In this document: positions 26,101-39,200 of the stretch, one piece after another | Layout: every line of letters begins with the position of its first letter | Numbering within the stretch: the stretch's first letter is position 1 | DNA from: Brachypodius melanocephalos | Taxonomy: Eukaryota > Chordata > Aves > Passeriformes > Pycnonotidae | NCBI GenBank assembly: GCA_013398615.1 | Contig: VZSR01003807.1 | Coordinates: forward strand, 33,896,854-33,960,853 | Length of the DNA stretch: 64,000 nt | Direction: 5' to 3' | The notes under the pieces: model-generated | Seen by the model: only the letters and a program-made list of their open reading frames with translations | What the model was told of the DNA's origin: nothing | The model's database searches: none | Translations under genes and position numbers: made by a program

Positions 26101-28449
26101 AGTACCTCTTTTTAAAGTCACTGGCATTTAAAGTCAGTTGCTCATTCATATCCAGAGGAAGAAAGTGGTATTTAATAGTAATTAAATGACTCTTGTTTAC
26201 TGCCATCAGTTGATTAGTGTGGTGAATTGGTACAACCCGCAGAAAACCACTCAACAGGCACCACAAAGCACTGTGGAAAATGTCTCTGTATTTAAAATCT
26301 GGCAAGCCTGTAAAATCCCTGAGGATCGTACAATCCCTAGCAAACCTTTGAGCAGGGATCACTTTCCAGCTGATGGCACTGGCTGAAAACCGTCTTATAC
26401 TGTAACAACATAAAACATGTGCACCATTTGCTGCTCTTGAGTAATGAATGGGTGTTACAGAAGGCACACAGGAACATTAACAAGTACATTTTATACATTT
26501 CACATGAACAGGAGAAAGTTATCTTCTGTAAAGTAATCTTTTGGTATGCTTGACAGTAATACAACATGATTTAAAGGAGGCAGTGATTATTGAGAAATAA
26601 ACATATTGTAAGTCCTTATGAAGAGGTTGTCAATCTAAGTAGAGACTTGGAAGTCTGAGGAAAACTATTCAGCAGGCACCTCTTAAGTCTGTTCACAGAA
26701 GGGACTAGAGGAATAGCTTTTTGATTTCTGGGGTTTTTTGATGATTGAAAATAACACTTGTTTCTCCTCATTTAACATATTTTAACAAAAAACATTCATA
26801 GTGCAAATGAAGCCCTAATGAAAGTAGCCTATGTTCCTGGCTGCCAATAGTTGAAGAATGCTTTCTGGCACATTTCAGAAATGCAAACTGGTGTTTAGGT
26901 CAAAGAAAGAAGGCTGTTATCCACATTCATTGAATGTTATCTGTTCTTTGTGAGCTCTCCTCTGAATCTTCTGCTCATTGTACTGTTTCCTGTTACTAAT
27001 CAAATCCCTTTACTTGAAAGAAAATCATCACGAAACAATGATGCACTAAATGAAGGTTCACCTTACAACTGCATCACTTCACACTGAAACAACTAAGCTC
27101 TGCTTTACTCTGCATGACAGCCAAATCAGGAGGCATTTTTATACAAAAATATCATCAGGTTTAAATTTTTTCAAGTTTGTCTAAAGTTTGACATTCCTTC
27201 CTTTGCATTTTCTGTTAGCTGATTGGACATCCCTCTGCTCAGGAGACAGCTATACAAAGGACTTTTTGCTTGGTTTGAAATTTCCAGAAATATACTCAAT
27301 GGTAGCTTTTGAGCTACCATTGTTAATAATGATATGTCAAAAGCCAGGGATGGCCATGACATGGTGGCCATGGAGAAGGGTGGCAGTTTTGCTGATCAGG
27401 GAGACCAGAGATTAATTTGAGACTCAAACATTTGTAGTTAAAAGCTTAAACTGCTCCATGGATGGGGTAATCAAAGATAAGTGGCTCTGTGGCTAGCATC
27501 AGTTATTTTTTCTTCTATCTTAAATTATATGTGCTGGACTGAAGCAAGAGTGACACAGGAATCCACCCAATAGAAGCTTCCTTCTATTTGTCAGAATATT
27601 GATGATGAAGCTTGCACAGGGTAGCTGGGAATCTATCCTTAAACTTTGGTAACAGAGGGCTCAACAGTTTCTTGAATGTAATTAGATTTTCTTAAGTCAT
27701 CTCTGGGTTTTTGATACTTCATTCATTCTTAACTTATTGAAACAAATTCCAGGAGGGAATCAAATGACCTTGGCAATTTTCTGTGACAGTTATTTTTGTT
27801 TCTTTGGACATGTAACCTCACATCACATTAGTGTGATAGACCAAATTCTCATCTGAAACTATCTCTGGACTGTCTCTTTGTGGCAGAGACCTATGTGCTG
27901 GATCTTCTGAGAGATGCTGAAGTGCTAAGATAAAATTCATCCCATTATTATTTCATATTCAGCTACTGTACCTATTGTGTACTTATATTTGCAATATGAT
28001 TTTAATCCATTTTATGGATCAAAATTTTATGATTACTCTTTGAGTATCTCAGCATTTTCTTATTTACTTTAGTATAAGTGTCAGCAGACTAAAACTTCAT
28101 TTGGTAAAGTTATGTACCATGTACTAAGGTGAAGGTTTTTTCCCTCCTTTTTTATAGGATATAAATTGAATTTCAAGATGTCACTTACCTTTACTACTTA
28201 GTTATTGGCAACTGTAAATTAGTCATAAAAGGTTCACCTTATAGTGCATTGTTTGGGTTAGTATTTTAGAGCATGTTTTTGACATTGAGTTAGCTCAAAA
28301 CATGACTGAAATAGTGAAAGATATCTATTAGTTGCCATGGTTTTGGAATATGTTCAAAGTTATGTTGAGAATCACTAGGAAAACCCTTTCAACCGCCAGA
28401 ATTAACCTACCTTAAAATCTCAGTGAGGTATAGAAGAATAAAGGAAAAA
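23101..28449. other. Gene-free unique DNA with one perfect hairpin
   Basis: No exon, RNA gene or recognisable young transposon is seen. A perfect 11-bp-arm hairpin at 27297-27322 is listed separately. ORFs up to 122 codons (for example the minus strand of 26099-26467) have no recognisable motif and lie in ordinary AT-rich DNA. Confidence 0.5.
27297..27322. other. Perfect hairpin, 11-bp arms and 4-nt loop
   Basis: CAATGGTAGCT, loop TTTG, AGCTACCATTG. There are no mismatches in the stem and it stops abruptly on both sides. It is too short for a typical microRNA precursor. The sequence 30-65 bp downstream (27348-27372) also contains repeated TGGCCA/CCATGG palindromes. Function unknown. Confidence 0.85.
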
Positions 28450-28690
28450 GTCCTTTATTGGAAAAGGACTTATTCAAGCTGGAAATGTTTAAGTGTTGGA
28501 AGTTTTCTTAAGGGCTGCATTCTTGCTCAGCTAACTTGCTAACCATAGGAACAAGAACTTGCACCATAGGAAGGAATATTTTGTTCACTGCAGGAACTAT
28601 TGGACAAAATTATTTGGCCTGCACTAGGTAGCAAGTCTGACCAGATGACCTTGGTTGTTCCTAGTGGCCCTAAAACTTGAGACCATATAT
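28450..28690 (+). mobile_element. Ancient CR1-type LINE 3' end (eroded)
   Basis: The end of the segment (AAGTCTGACCAGATGACCTT, then TGGTTGTTCCTAGTGGCCCT and AAAACTTGAGA) follows the old amniote CR1 3' end, whose consensus has a GTCAGACTAGATGATC phrase followed by GGTCCCTTCTGGCCTTAAA. The upstream part with CATAGGAAGGAATATT is compatible but poorly conserved, so the left boundary is a guess. Divergence is high, indicating an insertion much older than the copies at 30.1 or 51.6 kb. Confidence 0.55.
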
Positions 28691-30070
28691 TGCTTCTAGT
28701 TGTCATTTAATTACTTTTTAGCATTACTTTGAGTAGTTCATCATTCTCAGAAATAGTTCTATCAGTCTCAAATTATTGCATGCAATACTGTTTTAAAGAG
28801 GATATTTTTTTCCTGCTTAACGATAATCTCTTGGGCCCGGACTCACAAACGGAATTTTGGTTCAATGCAGCAGTGAGGCAAACTGCCTCTTTAGTTCTAC
28901 TTATCAGCATCCCCAGCCACAAGTTAGGTAAGTACAATTTCCTCAAAATGATTAGAGAAATATTTTAATGACCAGAAAGGTAGTTCAAAACAGGATTCAC
29001 AAAACTCAGCGTACAAAATTTCTGAGATAATTAGGAGGAGTTGCTGAAGTGAAGAACTTGGCTTCAAGCCCACTTTGTGATACAAAGATGCCTAAATCCA
29101 ATCTGGATAGACACACCTTTGTGCACTCATTAATTCTTTCCCAGGTTTACATACTGAAGTTTGTGTAAAGGGCTAAACCACACACAGAGCAGGCAGAAGT
29201 TCCAACCCCCATTTGCCATCCCATCTTTGCTATCAAGCTGCAGGATATGATGTGAAATACTAATAATAATCTCTGGTGATTGTGTCATTATTTCTGTAAG
29301 CCCTCTAAATATTTACTCCAAGCCAATGCTCAAATTTATGGTCTATTAATTTAAGTGTAGTCTTTCTGGCTCAAGGTCAGTGCAGAGTGAATATGTTAAC
29401 TTTTGAGTGGTCAGGGGTGTCTTCTCCTGTGGGTTTATGCCATGTGGTTAGAGTAGATGCTCTAGAGCTGAATGTCACAGCTAAGGAAAAGATACTTGTG
29501 AGTCACACTGTATTTTAGGCACAAAAGAGACACAGAACTGTTCATTGTGGCCAAAAAACAAGTAATTAAATATCATTGGGGTTTTGTTGAAAAAAAAAAG
29601 GACAGCCTTTATGTGATTATCATGATGCAATTTCAAAATTAAGTGCCTGAAGAAGCAGTTGTTTGCCTTGTTCTTGATTCTTGAATTTATTTTTTCCCCC
29701 AGAAATTCTCTTTTAGGATCAGCATTTAGGATATGAGATAAACACTATACCTGTAGCAGCTCTGTTCCAATGAGGGCCCAGAGTGCTGCAGGTACAAAGA
29801 GGAAATAATTGTGCTAGAAACAATACCCTTCTAGATGAAAGATATTACAGAAAACACTCCAGAGTTACATGCAGAGAAATTATTCATGCGTCTCATTACT
29901 GAAGACATAACATGTTCACTCTTTGCAATTCCCAGTTTGAGACATTGGCTTGCAGACCAAAAGGCTTTCTGCTGTGAGACATGCCTTTTGGGAATATGTC
30001 CTGCTAGCAGTGGACCAAATCTCCCTCATCTGAGAGCAAATATAATTCTCACTGCTTATGGGCATCGACA
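28691..30070. other. Gene-free unique DNA
   Basis: An isolated donor-like AG|GTAAGT lies at 28926-28933 after an open stretch, but no matching acceptor with a credible protein or RNA exon could be defined. The 110-codon plus ORF at 29835-30167 ends inside the following CR1 and is partly CR1 translation. Confidence 0.45.
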
Positions 30071-30292
30071 ACTTCTCAAAGGCAACAAGCAACAGGACAA
30101 GAAGAAATGGCCTCAAGCTGTCCCAGGGGAGATTCAGGCTGGACATCAGGAAGAATTTTTTCCCTGAAAGGGTGATTAAGCATTGGAATGGGCAGCACAG
30201 AGTTACTATCCTTGCAGTTGTTCAAGAAACAACTGGACGTAGCACTTAGTGCTGTGGTTTAGTTGCATGATGGTGGTCAAAGGCTGGAAAAC
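30071..30292 (+). mobile_element. CR1 LINE 3' fragment
   Basis: It follows the avian CR1 consensus closely, in order: ACAGGACAAGAAGAAATGGC, CTCAAGCTGTCCCAGGGGAG, CTGGACATCAGGAAGAATTT, CATTGGAATGGGCAGC, GTTCAAGAAACAACTGGACG, TAGCACTTAGTGCTGTGGTT and TGGTCAAAGGCTGG. The final octamer tail of CR1 is missing or eroded. This is the end of ORF2 plus the 3' UTR region, and no functional reading frame remains. Open frames on both strands across it are derivative. Confidence 0.93.
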
Positions 30293-33200
30293 TTTCTGGT
30301 TTTATTTCCTGACAAAAACAGGAAAATAAGGAAAACAAAAATAATTTAATATTAGGGACTTACTTTTTAAAAAATGTAATTGTGAGAAACACTGGCAATA
30401 CTCTCAATCAGCCCATACTGGCCCCAGTCTTGACCTGTGAATAATAAAAATAGAGTGGCTTTTAGCAGTGAAGACTCTGATCTGTCATGCTTCCTTTTAA
30501 TCAGAATTCTGACTGTGGCAAATAATCAGAATTCTTATTACAGAAAGTACAAATGACAGTCTTACTATAAAATGAGTGTATGTATAAACATATGTTCATG
30601 TATCTGATAAATAGAAAACTGAAAATCTTTTAAGAACCAATTATTTCTAAACTAAACAGAACATGCTTCTAGCTCTTTTTCTGGCACAGGCATCTATCAA
30701 ACAATAACAGGGCATCTGTTGAATAGATGTGCACATGCAATGCAAGCAGGATTAATTTTTATTTGTTGATCATAAAAGACGTTGCCACAGTTTTGGATAT
30801 TCAATTTTGTATAAACATTTAAGTGAATAAATGAATAAAGTACAGTTACAATGAATAAATGCCAATAAAGACTGTGATTAAACACAAAGCAACGCAGCAG
30901 GAATTTCAATAGGTTGAAAATGTAGTCACATTTACTCAAGAGGGTGTTAACAGTATGTTTCAGACTCCCTGCTGTCGTTTTGAAGCAACAAGAATGCCTG
31001 TTGCCCAAACATTTCCCAAAGCAAATAACTTTAAATACTGACTTTCTTCCTGAGGGAATGTCAGATATTGATGATTATCATTAACATACAGCTCTGCTAA
31101 AAGGCTCATTTGAATGATTTATTCATTATTGGTCTTCTACCAATTTTTAGGGGAAAAGTTTTTGGGCATTAATAAAGAATGAAGGTATGTAGAAGGGATA
31201 GAATTATGGCTTTACTAATACTTTGGGCATTACACTGGTTTTTGTTATAGATTTATTGAGCTGGAGAGTGGAGACTGGTCCTAATCCTAAACTTATGGGA
31301 GACATTGCCACGTAAACTAATGTTGCAATACCGTGTTCTTTGGGAAAACAAAACATGATCTTTTAGATACAAAATATATAACAATCTATTCTTTGCCTCA
31401 TAATTTTGTCCTTCCAAAAGTTTTCTATATACATTTTGCTACTTTAAAATTCTTTGATACACTAGTTATCAGCTGACTTGAGTCTTGAATATATAACAAA
31501 ACATTCACAACTGAATCTTAGCTATCCTTATCAAACATCCTAGCTTTCCCAGTCCAGGGGAAAAAACAGGCTGAAACCTACCAGAGGAATAGATAGACCA
31601 TCTGAGCTCATACAGAAAAAGATGCATTGGGTCTCTTTGTTGTGCTAATATGCTCCCGAATCTTATGCCCTCTTTGGCAATTACAGGCTACTTTAACTTT
31701 AAGATGCTGGTCTTCCATCATTTTAATCAGCTGCTGCCAGGTTCTCAAAGAGAAAAGTCTGGTGAGTTTTGGTGAACACCTATTAAGATGCTGACACACC
31801 AATAAGTGTAGCACATCCAGCCAGTCCACAAGACCATCTCCTATCTAGGGTAATCTGGGTGAGTGGCACCCACAAGGTTTAGTTTATTCTAAGTTTAAAC
31901 TTTTCCTCAGGAAATTGTTTCCATATTCTCTTTGCTTTTGCTAACATGCCTTGATGGTCAAGTGTAAGGTTTTTTTTTTTTTTTGTGTTAAATGTCATAT
32001 GAACTCTTTCCCATCAATCGGGTCAGTTGCAGGACAACATATCTGTTCTTTACAAGAATTATAGGATGTTTCTAGAGAAGTAACAACAGCTGATGGATTT
32101 TCTCCACGTCCTCTGTTCACAGTAAATGTGCATCTGTCAGATCATAACTCAGGGGTCTTCTCATCACAACCTTCCCAGGTAGTCAGTGTTTCAGTTAGTC
32201 CAGGTTTAAATCACTTCTAAAAGCAGATTAAAGTTTATTATTTGCTGATAGGAAAGGTAGTAGTACCAATGGACAAAAGCTTCAGTTAATTTTTTTAGTG
32301 GAGGAATCAGTAAATGTGGGCAGAACGGTAAAACTGTCAGGGTGAATTTGCTAAATGTTACATTTATCTCTCAAAAAACATGCAGTTGATAAATAAAAAA
32401 AGTAGTCACAAAAGTAGTTTTACCTCCTCCCTCTGACCTTAAAAGGAACTTCTAGAAAGTTCATATCTTAAATGTACAAAGTGCAAAAGATGGTCTCTCT
32501 TCTCAAAAGAAAACCTCACAAAACCCAAAAAAACCAATTTGAGGAACTGTTCTTGCTGCCAGGAAAGTAACAACATTTCATACTTTTTTCAACCACCGAA
32601 TCCTAGGGAGATTTGCAAACACAATAAAAATTCTTTCCATAATACCTGTATCTCTAAGAAAGAGTCATCATATTATACTCAAAAGTTTGTACAACTTGCA
32701 GTAGTAGAACATACAGGTGATTTAATTATAACAGCATAAAATTTTAGTGCTTTTATTAAAATGAACATATTTAAAGCCTTAGCTGATCAGAAGGACAAAA
32801 TCTTTTCCTGCTAATAGAGTAAATGCTAATGGAACATTTCCTAAACTTTAGTTTCATCTTGATGTTATTTTGATTACTTAAGGAAGATCTGCCCAAACCT
32901 CTTTGTTGCACTACTGCACAAGGTTCTTTGGCATGAAAATATCTCTGTGTACATCTAATGCAAAACTGCAGAAGACCAGAGGAAAGGGAGGTACAAACCC
33001 AGATCCTGACCCTTCTGGCAAACATGGTTCTTGGGGAAACTACTCACTACTACGCTCAGGACTGCAAATCTCCAGAGAATCTTACCTGTGCATTTGTAAG
33101 TGGCAATATGAGAAGGATCTGTAGGTGGAATAAAAAAGGACCTGTAAGGTACAGAACTGTACATAGGAATTCTTTCCCTCACATTGTTGCATTTACTTTT

Positions 33201-36200
33201 AATGCTTCTGGAAGTTGACAGTGTGTGTATGCCTGCTGGAATTTGTTTTGAAATAAAGCTCTGGAGACATTAGTAAGTCAGTAGTAAAACTGAAAGGTCC
33301 CAGTAGTCTGGAGCACACTCCTGTAAAATTGTTGAAATGCAGTTCAGAGATACCTCAATGCAATTGAAAGTCACCAGAAAAATACATAAATAAGTAAATA
33401 AATAAAAGTCATATACCTGATTATCTCCCCTCGAGCTTTTAATCAAAATGCAAAGGGTATTGATCCTCAGATTTGGATTTCACATGCATAGTGTAGAAAA
33501 AACAACATACAGTGGAAAGAACACAGGACTAAGATATTGGAAGGCCTGATAAATGAGAGTTAAAAATGTGGCACTGTCTCAGCAAGGCAATGAAGGACTC
33601 AGATAAGAAAAGTAGGTGTTGAACATTAGTAGAGAAGGAAAACATGTTTAAAGCTGTTGTGGGGTTAAAATGAGAGTTTCTCTACAATTAAGTAAAAGTT
33701 TAAGAAACTTCAGGGTCACAGAAACTGTATTTATCCTAACAGAATGAGCTATGAGGGGAAAACAGAGAGAAGATATGCAGTACATCAAGGCTGTTCACAG
33801 AGGAGTCATCACTGTGCCTGTCTCCTCTATGTGTTTATTCCAAAATCGAGTATGAATTACTTCTAATAGGAGTAAAAGCCCAGAAGACCAATTTGACACA
33901 GCTCAATTAGTTTATTGATCAGAGCTATGAAACTGCAGCCAATCAAACCCATAAAGTTTGTGTTAGCAACCTCTGCTGAGCTCTTCCAGTGGTTTGCTTG
34001 AAACAAAGCGTATTTTTCTTTTGGTGGGTTACATTAATAGCTTTGTTGCTATGAAGAAAATCTGCAGAAAAAAAAAATCACCCTTCTGACACTTATTAAA
34101 GAATGAAGTATCATTGGCAAATGTTGTAAACAATTTAAGATACACTGATATTTTATTATTTGTAATTTTTTGTAATTTGGACCACACAATGCCCTACTGC
34201 AAACTTTTTTTTGTGCTAGAGCTTGAGAATCATCAGAGTAACAGACAATTTAGCATCAACAGAAGAAAGGTCTTTATTGATCAATATTAAAAACAGCTTA
34301 GCTAACAAAAAATGCTATTTGCTACTTGTACAGGTGCAAGTTAGACAATTTCCTGCAGGACAGGCAGATATTACAGATAGAGTTTTTGTAATTTTTGTAT
34401 ATTTTAGTAATGGATCATTTTCCTCTTCAACACTATTGAGAAGGTAATACATCTGCTAATGATAAAAGTTTCCCAGTAATTTCTAGCCTATGACTCCTTC
34501 TAGTTGCTGCAAATATCATCAAACTTTTAAAATATTAATGTTCATGTTATATGTGGGCTGGTTTGTATGTCTCTTTATTTGGGAGAGTTTTACTGAAATA
34601 ATCCAGAAATTTTCAGAGGACAGGACCAATACTATTTTACACATTTTAAAAGTCTTCTTAAAGGTATCTTATCAGGTCTCTGTTCTAAGGGGTAAGAAAT
34701 TGACATTTGTCAGATTGATTTCTGAGGTAAAACGAATATGAGATTTTTTTCTTTTTTGCTGATTTTATGAAAATTTCTCCAAATTTGAATAAACGATAAA
34801 GCTTTTGAAATATTATTAACTTGATTATGTATACTTGATGAAACTCACTTTTTCTGTCCCTGAAGATGCTGTTGTTTCTCCTTCTTAGTTGCCTCTTCAG
34901 CTATGGCTCTGTCCCTGCCTCTCCAAATGTCCAGGTGTGCTTCATCCTGGGGATTCAGATGTTTAGGAGGATATTCCTGATTACAAGAATATTCTTGCAT
35001 CTCTTGTTGCTCCTGCCTTTTCAGGGATGTTGTGGCTCCAGACTCTCCAACTGCAACTGAGTACCCATGTTTACAATCAGGTCCGACTAATGAGGAAAAA
35101 AATTCTAGACAAGAGGTTTAACTGGACACAGGGAAGGTAGGAAGGGATAGGATAGATTAATAAAAAGTGAAAGGAGGAGATTAGACAAGGGGGAGGAAAG
35201 GGAGAGACAGAAGAAACAGAGAAGGGAATAAAGATAAGCTAAAAAGAAGATGAGTTGAGAATAGTTCAGAACCACTCTCCTTCAGAAGCTGAGCAGTTCT
35301 TTGATCACACAGCTGGACATTCTCTTGCCATATAACAAACTGCTGCCAAGCTGCCAGCCAAATGGTTCTGTCCCTCTCTGCATGGTGACCCATACAGAAG
35401 AGAACAACTTCCTGCAGGGATGGCCTACTCTTCCCTTTTAAGCATTAGATTGCACTGTGCTGTATATCTGAATCCCTCCTTGATCCTGTGAAGAGCAGAG
35501 CAGGCTCATGAATCAGGTTCCTTCAGGAAAACACTTTGAATAATATATACATGGGTTTCAACAAGGAAACCTTATTTCCATCACTTCCTGGCTTTTGAGA
35601 AACTCAGATTTACAATTTTAATACTTTTAGCAACAATTTTGGTCAGAATATATGTATATCTGTGCAACTGTATTGTCCTTGAAATTAGCCTTAGCTAATT
35701 TTTGCAAAGACACGAATTTTAGGCTGCTCTGTTAATTGAACTAATTCTGTACTCTTTTGAGACTTTTGTTTCTCTATCAAAGTAACTTGAAAAAATGTGT
35801 TTTTCATTGACCTATTTTGTGGTTGAAATATTATTCTTTGCAAGTATGCTTGGCTATGCTACTGCATTCACTTCTAATAAACATAGACTTCCAAATTCAC
35901 AATTTCTCTGCTGGACTATCAGCTTCTTGTGTGAATACACAAGCGGCAGCCCTGTTGTACCAGTTAGACATACATTTTCAGGGGAACTGACATTGAAGAG
36001 AGTTAAGTGTGTTTAAGTTCATCTCAGGAAAGACTGTTGTAAAAACTGGAACATAATGAAGTCACAATTAGGAGAGCAACTTGCTAAATTTCTTCTATTA
36101 AAAAAGAAATAAGGAAGCATCACATGAAAATCCGTTATTAATGAACTATTGCATGGTGTACAGAAGAGTTATTTGTAAATTGATTTTAAAATTTAAATAT

Positions 36201-39200
36201 TTTAATATAATATGACAGCCATACAGATAGCTTTTTAAAAGTAAATACTTTTAAATTTAAACAATCAAAAAGGAAAAACCCCAAGATTTCTTTACAACTG
36301 ATCATGTCAGCTAACAGGATTTTTCACTCTTTAGTAGGCTTTCAGGGATGCAGTAGACAGATGATGAAGGCAGAATTATTTATAAAAAAATAGTCATAGT
36401 ATATATCTTTTCTACATTATTAAGGACAGGGTTATTATTTGCAGTGACATAATAATAGAAAAGGAAAAAAGAATAGTAGAATATCAGGAATGCTAGGGAC
36501 AGATGATGTCATTCAATTATCTCTCTAAGGCCTAGGGGATTGTCTTTTCCCTGTTTTGTTGTCAATGTCTGATCCCTCCAGCTGTTCCTTTACAACTTTG
36601 CCTCACTGTAGCACTTTTAGATATTTTTCTGCATGCCTCTCCTAGGGATCAGGAGTCTCAGAACAATCATAATCCCTGGCATAATGTGGGAGTCTCAGAG
36701 CGAGGACAGAATCGCTGCATACAAATCAGGATGGCTGGTAAGCCTGCACAGTATCCATCCATCACACTGTACTTCCACGGGGCTGCACCATACATCTCAC
36801 ACTAACCACATTCATGGGGCTTTGTCAGCTGTCATGTTAGTATTTTGCCTATAATTTTTAAAATATAAAGGGTGAATATTAGTCTGAATTGCAAAGATTT
36901 TCAAGGAGAGTGGATTGAAGGGACTAACTAGAGGTTTAGGCAGCAAAACATGATCTATGGCTTCTGGAGCAAAGAAGATACAGCCAAGTTTCTGTAGTGT
37001 TGTACAATTTTCTTCCCCAGTATTTATGAGAGAAAAAGCTTCCTTCTTTTTAGTCAGACCATTTTCAATGGCAGCATTTTGTGATATTTAAAATTTTTCT
37101 GTTGGTCCCTATTTTGTTCTCTGACTCCTTAAGATCTCCAATAAAGACCTTCTAGAAAGAGAATGAGGAAACCTTCCAGTATGAAAATCTACAAATTTTT
37201 ATGAAGATTGGAGAAAAACGCTGAGGTGAATTAGAACTCATTAGCTTCAGTGCCACCTGCTGGGAAACAGTCGTTTTTATTGGTTTTGTTGATTGATAAT
37301 ATTAAATAGTTATAAATATTTCACCCAGGTCTACTCTGCTCTTGTCAGATAATTATTCCCACTTGGACAGAAATCTTACTAATTGCACATTTTTAAGATG
37401 CATTTTTTATGCTTGGCAAAATGCCCTATATCATCTTCAGACCCAAGTGCAATGTTTGTCCATCATTCTGGATTACTGTTCCTCACCAATTCACTCAGTC
37501 TAGCAGTTTAAATTTTTTTCTTACTTTGTTTGATACATGCCATTCTCATAAGATGCCTTTAATGAAAGAAAGTAATCCATTATATATATTTTCTCTGCTT
37601 AAACTGTGCGTAAAAACCTAATGTACAATTTCCTTTTCATGTTTCCTTTTCATGTTTTTGGTTTTCTGTTTCGCCTAAATTTCTTTTATCGAAGTCCTTT
37701 TTTTTTTTTTTTTTTTTCCCTGCAGGTCATAGTTCTTTAATTTCCCTGTGTGAAGAAGGGTTTTGACACCTTTTGGAAATCAAAGAATTGAATTAGATAT
37801 AAGAGGGACATACATCTTTCCTAATGGTCCGTGAATGCTACAATGTAATTGACTCCTATAATATACCACACCACAAGGAGGAATAATTTTTTGTGTAGAT
37901 AGTGCCCTATGGAAGTGCTACTTTACCTTATAGTGAAACATACAGACTCTGTTGTCAAAGAACAAGGGAAAAGTTGATGAAAGGCACCAGGAGACACCAG
38001 GAACCTGGAAAAAAACTGCAGCAATTCATCATACTGTTCAGAGTCTGAAGCCACATCTGAGTTCGGTGTAGAAGGAGTTTCCAAAATTACTATTCCTAGG
38101 CATTGCATCTCATCCCAGGTGGGAGCTCTGGCACGGTGGAGCACAGTGCATTGGGCAGTTGATCATGAACCAAGCCACCTTAGAGACTGGGTCGCATGAC
38201 CCTGGCAACAATCCTCAAGACACGGGTCAGATTAGCCCAAGGAGAGCACATTCTAGCTGTATTGCCTGTAATACCTGCTTTGCCACAAAGCACGTTTAAA
38301 GGGAGAGCATAGTCAGAAACAGTGAACTAGAACAACAAAGGGAAGATTTTCCAAATGAATACATGCCTCAATGAGTGCAGCAGCACTATGACAGCAGACA
38401 TCTGCTGTGGATCTGCTGTCAGCTAGCAATTACCACGTTTTTCATCCTTAGTGACAGTGAGATTCCTCATATCTTTAAACTGATGCAATTAACTCTCAGG
38501 TGTGATTGGTACAAATAACATCTTACCATCCATGTGTCCTATTGATTATTTTAGGGTGCCACCGTTTCTAGGGGAAGACCATTCATTTTACTGTTGATCA
38601 CATCTGAACTTAGCTATTCAAGGGGAAGTGGCTATGCTCACTGCGTTTACTGGTTTTTTTCTGATTAATGAGCTTCTGTACCACAGAAAGATTTATGACA
38701 TAGCTGAAAACAAGAAGGGAGTACTCCTGTGGTAAAATAACTATATTTATTCCTATTATTTGGGGAAATCAGCATATATTCAAATGCTGCGATTTCGAGT
38801 AAATCCTTTGATGCTCTGACTGTCAACCACTGGCCCTGAGAGTTGCAAATAAACCTTATGTAACCTGAGGAAATGATCGTGGTTTGATGTACTTGGAATG
38901 CTAGTTGAAATATTTACAGGGCTTATGGATTCACACATGAGAATATTTTACAGTTACATTAGGCATTTCAGAATTTGAAAAATATTGTGTATCATGCTAT
39001 TAAAAGCAGAGGTCTAATATTTCCTTCCCATTCACAGTTTTGGGGACACCAGGCACAATCTTTCCTGCATTCCTCTAGATGATGAGTGCACAGACTGGAT
39101 GAATCTTGTGACATGGCAATTTATGCTGATAGACTGTCCTAAGGAAGATTGAAAATACTTCCTGTGAATATTATCAATCTGAAATGTATTCCTTTCCAAA

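Noticed and set aside
29835..30167. 110-codon plus-strand ORF
   Set aside because: Its last third is CR1 sequence in the wrong frame context; the first part has no recognised motif.
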